DNA of 64,000 nt from Ruminococcus flavefaciens (GCF_900119075.1 NZ_FPIP01000002.1:1-64000); one strand, 5' to 3'. Shown: positions 34,767 through 43,649, counted from the stretch's first letter. The notes: generated from the letters alone by a model not told the origin. Numbers and translations: made by a program.

Positions 34767-35536
34767 GTTGCTGCCTTTCTTGTGGAAACCGCGGGATTAT
34801 CCGCTTTTTTAGTGGTTTTTGCAAATTCTCTCTTGAAGTCCTCCTCAGAGCCGTTGTACACATTGAAATCGATATGCTCCTCGTCGCCGTTATAGCCTGT
34901 GAGAGTGCCCTTGTCGCTGTACTGCCAGAATTTCCAGTCCATAAGGTCGGGCTCGAAGCCCACGCTTCTTATCCACATGGGATAGTCGGAGAAGTTTTCC
35001 CTTACGTATCGGAAATAAACGGGGAGAGTAGTGTATATTATGGGCTTTACGCCGTAATAGGCTTCAAGCCTGCTGAGAAGAGGCTTCAGTATGCTTTCTG
35101 CTTCTGCCTGTGAGGGCTTGTTTTTGCGCTTGTCGCCGTAGTATTCGATATCCACAACGGGGGGCATATCTATCTCATCTCTGCCGACAGCGGAGATGAA
35201 GTTGTCAGCCTGAGTATCGCCTGCGCTGTCAAAGCTGAAAAAGTGATACGCCGAAACCTTTATGCCTGTGCCTGCGGCACGGTCGAGGTTGCGCCTTACG
35301 GACTCGTCAGTGTGACCGCTGCCCTCGGTAGCCTTTATAAAGGCGAAGGAAACGTTCTGTGATTCGAGCTCCTGCCAGTTGATATTGCCCTGATAGTTTG
35401 ATACGTCAACGCCGAAAACGGGATATTTAGCCTTGTTTACCTTAGCTGTGGAAAACAGCATAGCGCCTGCCGCTGCGGCTGTCATAAAAACTGAGCCCAG
35501 CAGGGTACAAAGGATATTACGTTTTAAGGTCTTCAT
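34763..35536 (-). CDS. GH25-family lysozyme (N-acetylmuramidase), secreted
   Basis: A 257-aa protein with an uncleaved-type membrane anchor or signal at residues ~8-27. A GH25 (Cpl-1/Lyc-type) domain follows: FGVDVSNYQGNINW, AFIKATEGSGHTD, AYHFFSFDSAGDTQADNF, the catalytic PVVDIEYYG (DxE) and WQYSDKGTLTGYNG. It would cleave peptidoglycan outside the membrane. No cell-wall-binding repeats are present. It is the first gene of the operon with manA and glucokinase, an odd pairing of wall hydrolase and sugar metabolism. Confidence 0.93.
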   Translation of the reverse strand: MKTLKRNILCTLLGSVFMTAAAAGAMLFSTAKVNKAKYPVFGVDVSNYQGNINWQELESQNVSFAFIKATEGSGHTDESVRRNLDRAAGTGIKVSAYHFFSFDSAGDTQADNFISAVGRDEIDMPPVVDIEYYGDKRKNKPSQAEAESILKPLLSRLEAYYGVKPIIYTTLPVYFRYVRENFSDYPMWIRSVGFEPDLMDWKFWQYSDKGTLTGYNGDEEHIDFNVYNGSEEDFKREFAKTTKKADNPAVSTRKAAT

Positions 35537-35602
35537 ATACGGGCAACACCTTCCATAGCGGCGCTCCCGAAAGGGAACGGAGCAAAAAAGTCATACTCTA
35601 TT

Positions 35603-35631
35603 ATAATAAACTAAAACGCTGAAATAGTCAA
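35603..35631 (-). promoter_or_regulatory. Probable promoter of the lysozyme-manA-glucokinase operon
   Basis: On the minus strand: TTGACT (35631-35626), 17 bp, TATTAT (35608-35603); an overlapping TATAAT lies 3 bp further downstream. Confidence 0.6.
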
Positions 35632-35686
35632 GAGTTTTCGTGAAATTCCGTTGCAGAACTTAGAACTGAAAAACAAGAACTAAGCT

Positions 35687-35712
35687 GCAGGGGACGCCGT
35701 ACTCGGCGTCCT
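35687..35712. repeat. Short palindrome of the GTAGGGGC family (variant)
   Basis: GCAGGGGACGCCGTACTCGGCGTCCTG, a variant frame with a self-complementary stem, between divergent genes. Confidence 0.55.
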
Positions 35713-35807
35713 GTTGTTTGCTGGCGTTGTGATTTTTAATGTGTATTGACATATCTGCGGAAAAATGATAGAATTTTCTTGATAAAGCATAATTGGAGGC
35801 ACATATC

Positions 35808-36323
35808 ATGGATTTTGAAGAAGAATACAAACAGAACAGGACGCAGATGAAAAAAATAAAAAAAGAAGACACCATGATACTTATAGTATTTGCGGCGAAT
35901 GTAGCTATGTCGCTGTGGATGCTGGTGGCATTTGTACTAACGTTTAACAAGGCGGCGCTCCTGACCGCAGTTCTTGGGCTGGCTGCTTCGGCAGTTGGTT
36001 TTCTCAGCGCATACAGGAAGGACTCAGGTCTTGCTATAGCGGCAGGAGTGCTTCTCTTTGCGGAGATATCAGCTCTGTTCTTTTCTGATGGTATTTCGCT
36101 CTTGGGAATTTTGGAGATAGGCGTATTCGGGTGGTTCGCTGCCAGAAACTTCATGAATATAAAGAAATACAGGTGGCTCGAACAGCAGGACGGTTTTCCG
36201 CAGTTTGAGCCTAAGCTGAAAGAGTACGACATGGACAGAGTACAGCGAGACATAAAGGATCCTTACGCCCGTAAAATGGAGGAAAGGCAGAGTAACTCCT
36301 CGGTCAGTATGGAGGAGTTATGA
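35808..36323 (+). CDS. Membrane protein, unknown function
   Basis: A 171-aa protein. The ATG at 35808 has GGAGG at 35795-35799. An N-terminal charged helix (EEEYKQNRTQMKKIKKED) precedes four hydrophobic segments (about 24-46, 50-67, 73-88, 90-112). A polar C-terminal third follows, with RVQRDIKDPYARKMEERQ. No family is recognised. The phospholipase-C-like gene starts 32 nt downstream on the same strand. Confidence 0.8.
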   Translation: MDFEEEYKQNRTQMKKIKKEDTMILIVFAANVAMSLWMLVAFVLTFNKAALLTAVLGLAASAVGFLSAYRKDSGLAIAAGVLLFAEISALFFSDGISLLGILEIGVFGWFAARNFMNIKKYRWLEQQDGFPQFEPKLKEYDMDRVQRDIKDPYARKMEERQSNSSVSMEEL

Positions 36324-36355
36324 GCTGTCAGCTAAGAGACTGAAAGGAGCGATAT

Positions 36356-37390
36356 ATGCAGAATAAATGGAAACAAGCCGCCGCGGAGCTTCAACGGCTC
36401 GCCGACAGCTACTCGGCAGAAAAAATTCTGCCGCCAAGTGAAATACATCAGGAGATACTAATTCGCGCATTGAAGCTTCTCGGGGAGGTCTCCCCACAGG
36501 CAGAAGCGCTGATACGCCCGAATTTAAGGATAATGCTGCCCTATACCATAATTGCCGATGTTAAGGGCGACCGTGAAAACGGCGCAGGCAGGCATTATTA
36601 CTGCGGCTGCGCTACCAACGGCAAACCGCAGAAGACTGTTCGCGGCTATTATAAAAACGGAAAAGACCTTTTCGCAAAGAGCGCCCGAACCATGTTCGAG
36701 GAGGACTACACCATGGCGCTGACAATGCACTGCGGCGGCTTCGTGAAGCATGGCGCAGTCTATCTTGCCCGTGCCGTCCATATGCTGGCTGATATGTGCT
36801 GTCTGCCCCATGCGGCGAAAATGACCTATTTTTCCAGCAAGCGCAGTATCCACATGAGCTATGAGAACCTCGCCCGTGCCATGTATCCCGAGTTTATTCC
36901 CGAGCAGCACATCAAATACGAACAGCTCCGCCGCTTTGCCAAGAGAAGCAGCTTCACCGCGGCTCTGAACAAAAATACAGCTGCCATATGCGGCGAGATA
37001 CCTGAGATATTTACAGCTCCAGAGGCAGAGATAAAGCACCGCCTTTACGATACGGAGGCAGCAGTTGCGGCACTTCTGTACCGATTCTACCGCGATACAA
37101 GTGTAGACGCTATCCACGGTCACTATGTCGCCGACGGTATGACCTGCCGTCCCTTTGCGGACTTCCCAACCCTTGAAATAAGGCTTACCGAGCATGGTAT
37201 CACTTTTGAATTTGAGGGCGTTCCCGTCAATACCCGTTTCGGCAGCGCTTTCCGCGCCGCTCACCGTTTTGAGGGGCGTTTTACTCTCGCACCTGTGGGA
37301 AATACCAACGGACTTGTGCTCTCTCGCAGAAAAAACGGGCTTGTGCCCTTTGATCCCCGTGATATGGAGCAGATGTTTACTATTTTGTAG
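36356..37390 (+). CDS. Zinc-dependent phospholipase C-like protein without signal peptide
   Basis: A 344-aa protein. The spacing of metal ligands in clostridial alpha-toxin-type phospholipase C is reproduced: His31 (EIHQEI), Asp68 and His80 (12 apart), then His142-x3-Asp146-x5-His152, His166 and Glu170. The toxin equivalents, from memory, are H11, D56/H68, H126/D130/H136, H148 and E152. The N-terminal Trp of the secreted enzymes is absent and there is no signal peptide, so the protein appears cytosolic. The C-terminal ~170 residues resemble no C2 domain that I recognise. AAAGGAGCGATAT precedes the ATG. Substrate unknown; identification rests on motif spacing. Confidence 0.7.
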   Translation: MQNKWKQAAAELQRLADSYSAEKILPPSEIHQEILIRALKLLGEVSPQAEALIRPNLRIMLPYTIIADVKGDRENGAGRHYYCGCATNGKPQKTVRGYYKNGKDLFAKSARTMFEEDYTMALTMHCGGFVKHGAVYLARAVHMLADMCCLPHAAKMTYFSSKRSIHMSYENLARAMYPEFIPEQHIKYEQLRRFAKRSSFTAALNKNTAAICGEIPEIFTAPEAEIKHRLYDTEAAVAALLYRFYRDTSVDAIHGHYVADGMTCRPFADFPTLEIRLTEHGITFEFEGVPVNTRFGSAFRAAHRFEGRFTLAPVGNTNGLVLSRRKNGLVPFDPRDMEQMFTIL

Positions 37391-37431
37391 AGCTAAGAGC
37401 TAAGAACTAAGAGCTAAGAGCTAAGAACTAA

Positions 37432-37558
37432 GTAGGGGCGCCGTTTCGGCGCCCGTTAATTACGTTGCAAACAAAATTGTGTCTGTAGGGGCTGATGCCC
37501 ACATCAGCCCGTTTTATCTATACAATACTTACGGGGCGATGTAGGCATCGCCCCCTAC
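37432..37558. repeat. Three GTAGGGGC-type palindromes
   Basis: These lie in the gene-free interval 37391-37663: GTAGGGGCGCCGTTTCGGCGCCC (37432-37454), a GCTGATGCCCACATCAGC form (37485-37510) and a GGGGCGATG...CATCGCCCC form (37533-37558). A run of AGAGCTAAGAACTAAG heptamer-like repeats precedes them at 37390-37432. Confidence 0.75.
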
Positions 37559-37612
37559 ATTGTGTTCGCGTTCATGCAATAATTATGCATTATGAATTAT
37601 GAATTACAAATT

Positions 37613-37641
37613 AAAAAGGGCGTTCGTGATGAACGCCCTTT
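37613..37641 (-). terminator. Terminator after gap
   Basis: On the minus strand: AAAGGGCGTTC atcac GAACGCCCTTTTT, an 11-bp stem and T-run 23 nt after the gap stop. Confidence 0.92.
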
Positions 37642-37663
37642 GATATTGCATTAGTTTCAGCTA

Positions 37664-38701
37664 TTAGCCGAGCTCTGCAAAGTACTTGATTGTTCTTACC
37701 ATCTGTGATGTGTAAGAATTCTCGTTGTCGTACCATGAAACAACCTGTACCTCGTAGAGGCCGTCACCGATCTCAGCAACCATTGTCTGTGTAGCATCGA
37801 AGAGTGAACCGAATCTCATGCCGATAACGTCAGAAGAAACGATCTGATCCTCGTTGTAACCGAATGACTCGGAAGCAGCAGCCTTCATAGCAGCGTTGAT
37901 GCCTTCCTTAGTTACGTTGCTGCCCTTAACAACAGCTGTGAGGATTGTTGTAGAACCTGTTGGAACAGGAACTCTCTGTGCAGAGCCGATGAGCTTGCCG
38001 TTGAGCTCTGGGATTACAAGACCGATTGCCTTAGCAGCACCTGTGCTGTTAGGAACGATGTTTGCAGCACCAGCTCTTGCTCTTCTGAAGTCGCCCTTTC
38101 TGTGAGGACCGTCGAGGATCATCTGATCGCCTGTGTAAGCGTGGATTGTGCTCATGATACCGCTCTGGATAGGAGCATAATCGTTAAGAGCCTTAGCCAT
38201 AGGAGCGAGGCAGTTTGTTGTGCATGAAGCAGCTGAGATGATCTTGTCATCCTTTGTAAGAGTCTTCTCGTTTACGCTGTAAACGATTGTAGGAAGATCG
38301 TTACCAGCAGGAGCTGAGATAACAACCTTCTTAGCGCCAGCGTCGATATGAGCCTGTGACTTGTCCTTTGAGCAGTAGAAACCTGTGCACTCGAGAACAA
38401 CGTCAACGCCGATCTCGCCCCATGGGAGCTCTGCAGCGTTAGCCTTAGCGTAGATTGTAAGAGTCTTGCCGTCTACAGTGATTGTGCCCTTCTCATCGTC
38501 TGCTGAAACAGTGTGAAGATTCTCACCGATCTTTCCGCAGTAACCGCCCTGAGCTGTATCATACTTGAGAAGCTGAGCGAGCATTGAAGGCTTTGTAAGG
38601 TCGTTGATTGCAACTACCTCATAACCTGGAGCATCAAACATCTGTCTGAATGCAAGACGACCGATACGGCCGAAACCATTAATAGCAACTTTAACTGACA
38701 T
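37664..38701 (-). CDS. gap: Glyceraldehyde-3-phosphate dehydrogenase
   Basis: A 345-aa glycolytic enzyme oxidising glyceraldehyde 3-phosphate with NAD+. The Rossmann start is [16 protein letters not shown], the catalytic Cys lies in [16 protein letters not shown], and the S-loop and IHAYTGDQ segments are normal. The C terminus is [16 protein letters not shown]. Codon use is strikingly restricted compared with neighbours, consistent with very high expression. AGGAGGTATATCC precedes the ATG. It is a monocistronic unit with a consensus promoter and terminator. Confidence 0.98.
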   Translation of the reverse strand: MSVKVAINGFGRIGRLAFRQMFDAPGYEVVAINDLTKPSMLAQLLKYDTAQGGYCGKIGENLHTVSADDEKGTITVDGKTLTIYAKANAAELPWGEIGVDVVLECTGFYCSKDKSQAHIDAGAKKVVISAPAGNDLPTIVYSVNEKTLTKDDKIISAASCTTNCLAPMAKALNDYAPIQSGIMSTIHAYTGDQMILDGPHRKGDFRRARAGAANIVPNSTGAAKAIGLVIPELNGKLIGSAQRVPVPTGSTTILTAVVKGSNVTKEGINAAMKAAASESFGYNEDQIVSSDVIGMRFGSLFDATQTMVAEIGDGLYEVQVVSWYDNENSYTSQMVRTIKYFAELG

Positions 38702-38733
38702 TGGATATACCTCCTAAAAATTTGTATGAATTA

Positions 38734-38762
38734 ATTATACCCCAACTCGGAAATTTTTTCAA
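38734..38762 (-). promoter_or_regulatory. Promoter of gap
   Basis: On the minus strand: TTGAAA (38762-38757), 17 bp, TATAAT (38739-38734). Confidence 0.85.
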
Positions 38763-38957
38763 GTGGTTCGATAAAAAAATAACAGAATTTTCTATAAAAG
38801 CACAGATTGTATAAAACGAGCGCTGTTGAAACGAAAAATTTTGTCAGCATTTTACTGTGTCAAAACGACTCTGTAACTATTTCTTTTTTTACTCAAATGG
38901 TGTATAATATATACATATAATATGTCTCTGCACTTTTGCGGAGAGACTGGAGATATT

Positions 38958-39704
38958 ATGGATAAAAACAATGACTTCGGTGAATTTTTCGGCAGTCCCT
39001 TTGCTGCGGAGCTCATAAGCAGCACGGAAAATGTGATAAGACGCTCTGTTTCGGGGATAGCGGCTTCCTGCGAGAGCCTGCGCGAGTCGGCAGGCAAAAA
39101 GCGCTCAAAGCAGGATATACAGCTTATCAACGGTATTATGGAGATGTGCTGCGACCTTATGCGCAGTGCTCAGCTCAGCAAGGCGCTTACGGCTGAAAGG
39201 CTGACCGACGATGATATGTGTACGGTCAGGGCGGACGCCTTTCTCAGGGACTTCGCGGCAGGCTGCGAGGAGGCTTCAAGGGGCAGATGCACTGTAACAG
39301 TGGGTGAGACCTCGCTATCTTATATCAGGACTGACAGGGAGGTTCTTCGGTTCCTGCTGCTGAGCTTTGTGAGAAGGCTCACCGCAGGCGGCGAGGGCGG
39401 AAAAAACGCCTTTGAGGTGTCCTGCGGGGAGAAGTTGAAAACTTTAAACATTTCTGTCAGGGCTTTGGGGACATTTGTGGACGAAGCCCATGTGGGACAG
39501 ACCGACATTTTTGATTCCCGTTATCGTGAAGTATGCATGGGCTTTGCTGAGCGCATAGGCGCCTGCGCAGAGCTCTCGGACAATGTGCTGACAGTGGAAA
39601 TTCCGCTTAGTGACGGCAATAGCATGGCTGTGGCAGAGGCGGCATCGGCAGAGCCCGAGAGGGACAGCTTCGATCCCTTCGGCGTTATGCTCGGCAATAT
39701 GTGA
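38958..39704 (+). CDS. Histidine-kinase-like protein lacking recognisable ATP-binding motifs
   Basis: A 248-aa soluble protein. The ATG at 38958 (MDKNNDFGEFFG) follows CTGGAGATATT. The N-terminal half is helical, with the layout of a dimerisation/phosphoacceptor helix pair (VIRRSVSGIAASCESLRES...INGIMEMCCDLMRSAQLS). The second half (ADAFLRDF..., DREVLRFLLLSFVRRL, then LTVEIPLS) follows the order of a HATPase domain, but the DxGxG and GxGL boxes are missing. It may be a catalytically dead kinase, a scaffold or an adaptor; this rests on fold pattern only. A TATAAT at 38903-38908 is its likely -10. Confidence 0.6.
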   Translation: MDKNNDFGEFFGSPFAAELISSTENVIRRSVSGIAASCESLRESAGKKRSKQDIQLINGIMEMCCDLMRSAQLSKALTAERLTDDDMCTVRADAFLRDFAAGCEEASRGRCTVTVGETSLSYIRTDREVLRFLLLSFVRRLTAGGEGGKNAFEVSCGEKLKTLNISVRALGTFVDEAHVGQTDIFDSRYREVCMGFAERIGACAELSDNVLTVEIPLSDGNSMAVAEAASAEPERDSFDPFGVMLGNM

Positions 39705-39775
39705 AGCTCAGTGTGACAGGATTGTGACAATTTCGTAAAACTAAGCAATATTGACAGAATAATCTGAAAATTTTG

Positions 39776-39804
39776 TTGACATTATTCAAAAAAAGTTGTA
39801 TAAT
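39776..39804 (+). promoter_or_regulatory. Full-consensus promoter of the CYTH-phoH-ybeY-era-yqzL-recO operon
   Basis: TTGACA (39776-39781), 17 bp, TATAAT (39799-39804). A second TTGACA lies at 39750-39755. Confidence 0.85.
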
Positions 39805-39854
39805 AAAAATGTTGAAAGATCTCAGCGAAAAATTCATCGTTTTGGAGTGCTTTT

Positions 39855-40367
39855 ATGGGAAAGAATTATGAGATTGAGAGGAAGTTCCTCGTTGAATTCC
39901 CTGATGTTTCACTGCTGGATATAAAGCGAAGGATAGCTATAGTCCAGACCTATCTCAAAAGCGGCAGCAACGGCTCACAGCGCAGAGTAAGGTCCGTGGA
40001 CGAGAACGGCAGTGTTAAATATACCTACACGGAAAAGATATTTCTTACTCATGTGACAAGAGAGGAAAACGAATCCGAGATAAGCGGCGAAATGTATCAT
40101 CAGCTCCTTGCTGAGCGCCGCGGCGACTGTCCGCCTGTGGAAAAGGTGCGCTACTGCTTCGACTATGAGGGGCAGCTCTTTGAAATGGATAAATATCCCT
40201 TTTCGGATAAGCTGGCTATCATGGAGCTGGAGCTCAGCTCTCCCGAGCAGGCTATCGATTTCCCCGACAAGGTCAGAGTGATAAAGGAAGTATCCGATGA
40301 TCCGCGCTACTCCAATGCGGCTCTTGCAGCAGCAGGAGCTTTTCCCGAACAGCAGATTGGAGAATAG
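39855..40367 (+). CDS. CYTH-domain protein (triphosphate tunnel metalloenzyme)
   Basis: A 170-aa single-domain protein starting with the signature EIERKFLVEFP (ExExK) of the CYTH/TTM family. Alternating basic and acidic strands (QRRVRSVDENGSVKYTYTEK, EKVRYCFDYEGQLFEMDKYP, IMELELSSPEQ) follow. Relatives hydrolyse tripolyphosphate or ThTP, or are class IV adenylate cyclases; activity here cannot be chosen. It is the first gene of the operon leading into phoH (5-nt gap). Confidence 0.9.
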   Translation: MGKNYEIERKFLVEFPDVSLLDIKRRIAIVQTYLKSGSNGSQRRVRSVDENGSVKYTYTEKIFLTHVTREENESEISGEMYHQLLAERRGDCPPVEKVRYCFDYEGQLFEMDKYPFSDKLAIMELELSSPEQAIDFPDKVRVIKEVSDDPRYSNAALAAAGAFPEQQIGE

Positions 40368-40372
40368 ATTCA

Positions 40373-41341
40373 ATGTCGGAAAAATTTGTACCCGCTGACA
40401 GCCCCGAGCAGCTCTCTGCATTATTCGGACAGCTTGACGGCAATATCAGCGGTATCCAGAAGGATTTCAATGTCACCGTCGTAAGCAGGGACGGGGGCAT
40501 TAAAATAATCGGCGACGGCGATACCGAGGGCGCTGAAAAGGCTCTGAAGGCTCTTATGAAAATGGCGAGCAGCGGCAATTCTGTCAACGAGCAGACCGTC
40601 CGCTACGTCACATCTATGGTGGCTGACGGAGTCGAGCAGGAGCTTCAGGAGCTCGGAGGCGACGGCATATGCATGACCGCCTCGGGAAAGATACTCCGTC
40701 CGCGAACCGTCGGTCAGAAACGCTATACCGACGCTATAAAAAATAATACCATAGTTCTGGGAATAGGTCCTGCGGGTACTGGCAAGACCTATCTTGCAGT
40801 TGCTATGGCTGTAAAGGCGTTCCGCGAGCACAAGATAAAAAAGATAATCCTTACCCGTCCTGCCGTTGAAGCAGGAGAGAAGCTGGGATTCCTCCCGGGC
40901 GACTTGCAGGATAAGGTGGATCCTTATCTCCGTCCGCTCTACGACGCGCTTTTCGATATGTTCGGAGCAGAGAGCTTTGCCCGTTACATGGAAAAGGGGA
41001 TAATCGAGGTGGCTCCGCTGGCTTATATGCGCGGACGTACTCTCGACGAAGCTTTTATTATACTCGACGAGGCTCAGAATACCACCTCCGAGCAGATCAA
41101 GATGTTTCTCACAAGACTGGGAAACGAGAGCAGAATGGTCATCACAGGCGATATCACGCAGATAGACCTGCCCGATACCAAGAAATCGGGACTTGTGGAA
41201 GCCATTAAGGTGCTCAAGGGTATAGATGATATCGAGATACACCGCTTTACCGAGAAAGACGTTGTACGACACAGATTAGTACAGGATATCATCAAGGCTT
41301 ATGAAAAATACAATGAAGGGAGAAAGAATTATCATGGCTAA
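40373..41341 (+). CDS. phoH: PhoH-family ATPase
   Basis: A 322-aa protein with an N-terminal KH-like region (~1-110) and a P-loop ATPase domain: Walker A GPAGTGKTYLAVAMAV, RPAVEAGEKLGFLPGDLQ, Walker B AFIILDEAQNTTSEQIKMF, and GDITQIDLP. It is thought to act in RNA metabolism or ribosome-associated processing alongside YbeY, which is encoded next (8-nt overlap). Gene order phoH-ybeY-era is the classical ribosome-maturation cluster. Confidence 0.95.
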   Translation: MSEKFVPADSPEQLSALFGQLDGNISGIQKDFNVTVVSRDGGIKIIGDGDTEGAEKALKALMKMASSGNSVNEQTVRYVTSMVADGVEQELQELGGDGICMTASGKILRPRTVGQKRYTDAIKNNTIVLGIGPAGTGKTYLAVAMAVKAFREHKIKKIILTRPAVEAGEKLGFLPGDLQDKVDPYLRPLYDALFDMFGAESFARYMEKGIIEVAPLAYMRGRTLDEAFIILDEAQNTTSEQIKMFLTRLGNESRMVITGDITQIDLPDTKKSGLVEAIKVLKGIDDIEIHRFTEKDVVRHRLVQDIIKAYEKYNEGRKNYHG

Positions 41342-41846
41342 GTTAAAAGTTTATGTAAAGAACAATCAGACAGAGGTGAAGGTACCTGTAGGTATCAGAC
41401 TCCTTATCAGAAGATGCTGTCAGGCAGTACTCACTACGGAGAATTTCGGAAAGGACGCAGAGGTAAGCGTTTCATTCGTAAGCAACAATGAGATAAAGAA
41501 TCTCAATAAGATATACAGAAACAAGGACGCTGTAACAGACGTTCTTTCGTTCCCGCTCACAAGCGAGGACGGCACTGTTGAGATAAATCCCGAGACAGGT
41601 GCAGTTCAGCTTGGCGACGTTGTTATCTCACTGGAGACAGCAGTAAAGCAGGCTCAGAACTTCGGTCACTCACTGGAGAGAGAGGTGGGCTTCCTTACTG
41701 TTCATTCAATGCTCCACCTGCTGGGCTACGACCACGAGACAAGTCAGCTCGACCAGCGTATCATGCGCGAAAAGGAAGAGTCTGTCCTTGAAAAGCTTGG
41801 TATCTCAAGAGACGCAACATTCATTATGAACGGAGAAAACAACTGA
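41334..41846 (+). CDS. ybeY: Endoribonuclease YbeY (rRNA maturation factor)
   Basis: A 170-aa metalloprotein needed for 16S rRNA 3'-end processing and ribosome quality control. The zinc motif HSMLHLLGYDHE (HxxxHxxGYDH) is intact, with the upstream RNKDAVTDVLSFPL segment. The ATG at 41334 is preferred over the longer frame because GAAGGGAGAAAG lies before it. It overlaps the end of phoH by 8 nt and the era start by one base (TGATG). The usual dgkA/cdd genes between ybeY and era are absent. Confidence 0.95.
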   Translation: MAKLKVYVKNNQTEVKVPVGIRLLIRRCCQAVLTTENFGKDAEVSVSFVSNNEIKNLNKIYRNKDAVTDVLSFPLTSEDGTVEINPETGAVQLGDVVISLETAVKQAQNFGHSLEREVGFLTVHSMLHLLGYDHETSQLDQRIMREKEESVLEKLGISRDATFIMNGENN

Positions 41847-42739
41847 TGTCAAGAACGGCTTTCGTTACTATCGCAGGACGTACAAATGCAGGAAAATCCT
41901 CGCTCCTTAACGCTATCGTGGGCGAGAAGATAGCTTCTGTCAGCAATAAGCCACAGACTACACGTACCCGTATCACGGGCATACGCAATATAGACGACGT
42001 TCAGCTGGTATTCTTCGATACCCCCGGATTACATAAGCCCGTGAACAAGCTCAGCGAGCATATGCTCAATACCGTCAAGGAGTCCGTCAGCGACATCGAC
42101 GCGGTAGTGTTCGTCATGGACTGCACCAAGAAGATAAACGAGCAGGAACTGAACCTCCTCAGGTCTATGAACGACTCGAAAATGCCCGTAATCCTTGTGC
42201 TGAACAAGATCGACCTCCTTAAAAACAAGGACGAGCTTGCTCCCGTTATCGCTGACCTGACCTCGAAGATAAAGTTTCAGGCGGTAGTCCCCGTAAGCGT
42301 TACGGAGAACAGCGGCGTTGACATAGTTATCGACGAGATAATCGCTCTTTCGGAGGAGTCCGTACACTTCTTCCCCGAGGATATGATAACAGACCAGCCC
42401 GAAAAGGTGCTGGCAGCAGAGATGATACGCGAAAAGCTCCTTATGCTTCTCAGCGACGAGGTGCCTCACGGCATAGCTGTAGGCGTTGAGCAGATGACTG
42501 AGCGCGAGGACAAGGATATCCTCGATATATCCGCTGTTATCTACTGCGAGAAGGAGTCCCACAAGGGCATCATCATCGGCAAGGGCGGAGCTATGCTGAA
42601 AAAGGCTTCCACAGCCGCAAGGATAGAGCTGGAGGACTTCTTCCAGATAAAGGTCAACCTCAAGTGCTGGGTAAAGGTCAAGGAGGATTGGCGCAACAGG
42701 GAGAATCTCATCAGGAGCTTCGGACTTTCCGAGAAATAA
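41846..42739 (+). CDS. era: GTPase Era
   Basis: A 297-aa ribosome-assembly GTPase that binds the 16S rRNA 3' end. G1 is GRTNAGKSS, the effector region PQTTRTRITGI, G3 DTPGLHKP and G4 NKID. The C-terminal KH domain (~205-297) includes the GKGGAMLKKAS loop (GxxG type). Length is normal. The ATG overlaps the ybeY stop. A hairpin follows the stop before the tiny yqzL gene. Confidence 0.97.
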   Translation: MSRTAFVTIAGRTNAGKSSLLNAIVGEKIASVSNKPQTTRTRITGIRNIDDVQLVFFDTPGLHKPVNKLSEHMLNTVKESVSDIDAVVFVMDCTKKINEQELNLLRSMNDSKMPVILVLNKIDLLKNKDELAPVIADLTSKIKFQAVVPVSVTENSGVDIVIDEIIALSEESVHFFPEDMITDQPEKVLAAEMIREKLLMLLSDEVPHGIAVGVEQMTEREDKDILDISAVIYCEKESHKGIIIGKGGAMLKKASTAARIELEDFFQIKVNLKCWVKVKEDWRNRENLIRSFGLSEK

Positions 42740-42763
42740 TTACCGCAAATAATAACAGGCTTT

Positions 42764-42817
42764 CCGCAGATGATATTTTCAGAGCTATGGCTCGTATCTT
42801 ATCTGCGGAGGCTTTTT
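42764..42817 (+). promoter_or_regulatory. Terminator-like hairpin covering the yqzL ribosome binding site
   Basis: CCGCAGAT (42764-42771) pairs with ATCTGCGG (42801-42808). GGAGG at 42807-42811 straddles the base of the stem, and TTTTT (42813-42817) directly precedes the ATG. The shape suits partial termination or translation control between era and recO. Confidence 0.5.
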
Positions 42818-42919
42818 ATGAATGAAGATATATTATGGGATAAGTTTGCCGAAACAGGCAGGATAGAGGACTATCTGCGGTATTCGGCTTGCAGGGAAGA
42901 TAAACATGACTACTGTTGA
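42818..42919 (+). CDS. yqzL: YqzL-like small protein
   Basis: A 33-aa ORF with the pattern W-x2-F-x2-TG-x-I-x2-YL (ILWDKFAETGRIEDYLRY), which matches the YqzL family as I remember it from Bacillus. There the gene also sits between era and recO. GGAGG lies 6 nt before the ATG. It overlaps the recO start by 14 nt. Function is unknown in all species I know of. Short length makes this call depend on position and motif. Confidence 0.75.
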   Translation: MNEDILWDKFAETGRIEDYLRYSACREDKHDYC

Positions 42920-43649
42920 AGGCATCGTCCTTAAAGAGCGTTCTGTGGGAGAACAGGACAAATTTATCGATATACTCACCAATGAGAGCGGAGTTATCGA
43001 GGTTTCCGTGAAAGGCGCAAGAAAGATAAACGGAAAATCGGGCAGCTCTACTCAGCTTCTGGCGTATTCACGGTTCTGCATAGACAAGAGGGGCAGCTAT
43101 CTGTACCTCAACAGTGCAGAGCCGATACATATTTTTTACGGGCTTCGCGAGTCTCTTACCAAGATATCCCTTGCCTCTTATTTTGCGGAGGTGCTTCGCT
43201 TCTGCATAAGACCTGAGACTCAGAACGGGGATATACTGCGGCTCATGCTGAACTGTCTCCACTACCTTGAAAACGGCGAGCGTGACGAAGCCTTCCTCAA
43301 AGCCGTGTTCGAGCTCCGACTGATGTCCGAGACAGGCTATATGCCCGATATCGTGGCTTGCAGGGGCTGCGGCGTTTTTGAGCCCGAGGAGCTCTTTTTT
43401 TGTATCCGCGACGGGGGATTTTTCTGCGCAGACTGCTTCGAGAACGAGACTTCCGACGATTTCATGAAGATAAAACTGCCTGTACTCAGTGCTGTGCGGC
43501 ATATAGTCCTTGCAGATATGGGCAGGCTTTTCAATTTTCGCGTGTCTGAGGGCACTCAGCAGAGACTTTCAGCGCTGGCGGAGTCCTATGCGCTGACTCA
43601 TCTGGAGCGCAGCTTCGGGACGCTGGATTTCTACAGGTCGCTTCTCTGA
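42906..43649 (+). CDS. recO: DNA repair protein RecO
   Basis: A 247-aa recombination mediator that loads RecA with RecF/RecR. The N-terminal OB fold reads TVEGIVLKERSVGEQDKFIDIL, then a helical domain, with a zinc finger CRGCG...FCADC (~155-182). The C-terminal helix (LTHLERSFGTLDFYRSLL) is typical. It is the last gene of the operon. Confidence 0.94.
   Translation: MTTVEGIVLKERSVGEQDKFIDILTNESGVIEVSVKGARKINGKSGSSTQLLAYSRFCIDKRGSYLYLNSAEPIHIFYGLRESLTKISLASYFAEVLRFCIRPETQNGDILRLMLNCLHYLENGERDEAFLKAVFELRLMSETGYMPDIVACRGCGVFEPEELFFCIRDGGFFCADCFENETSDDFMKIKLPVLSAVRHIVLADMGRLFNFRVSEGTQQRLSALAESYALTHLERSFGTLDFYRSLL

Noticed and set aside
33957..34895. Plus-strand ORF of 312 codons opposite manA
   Set aside because: No recognisable motif, and manA on the other strand has intact catalytic motifs.
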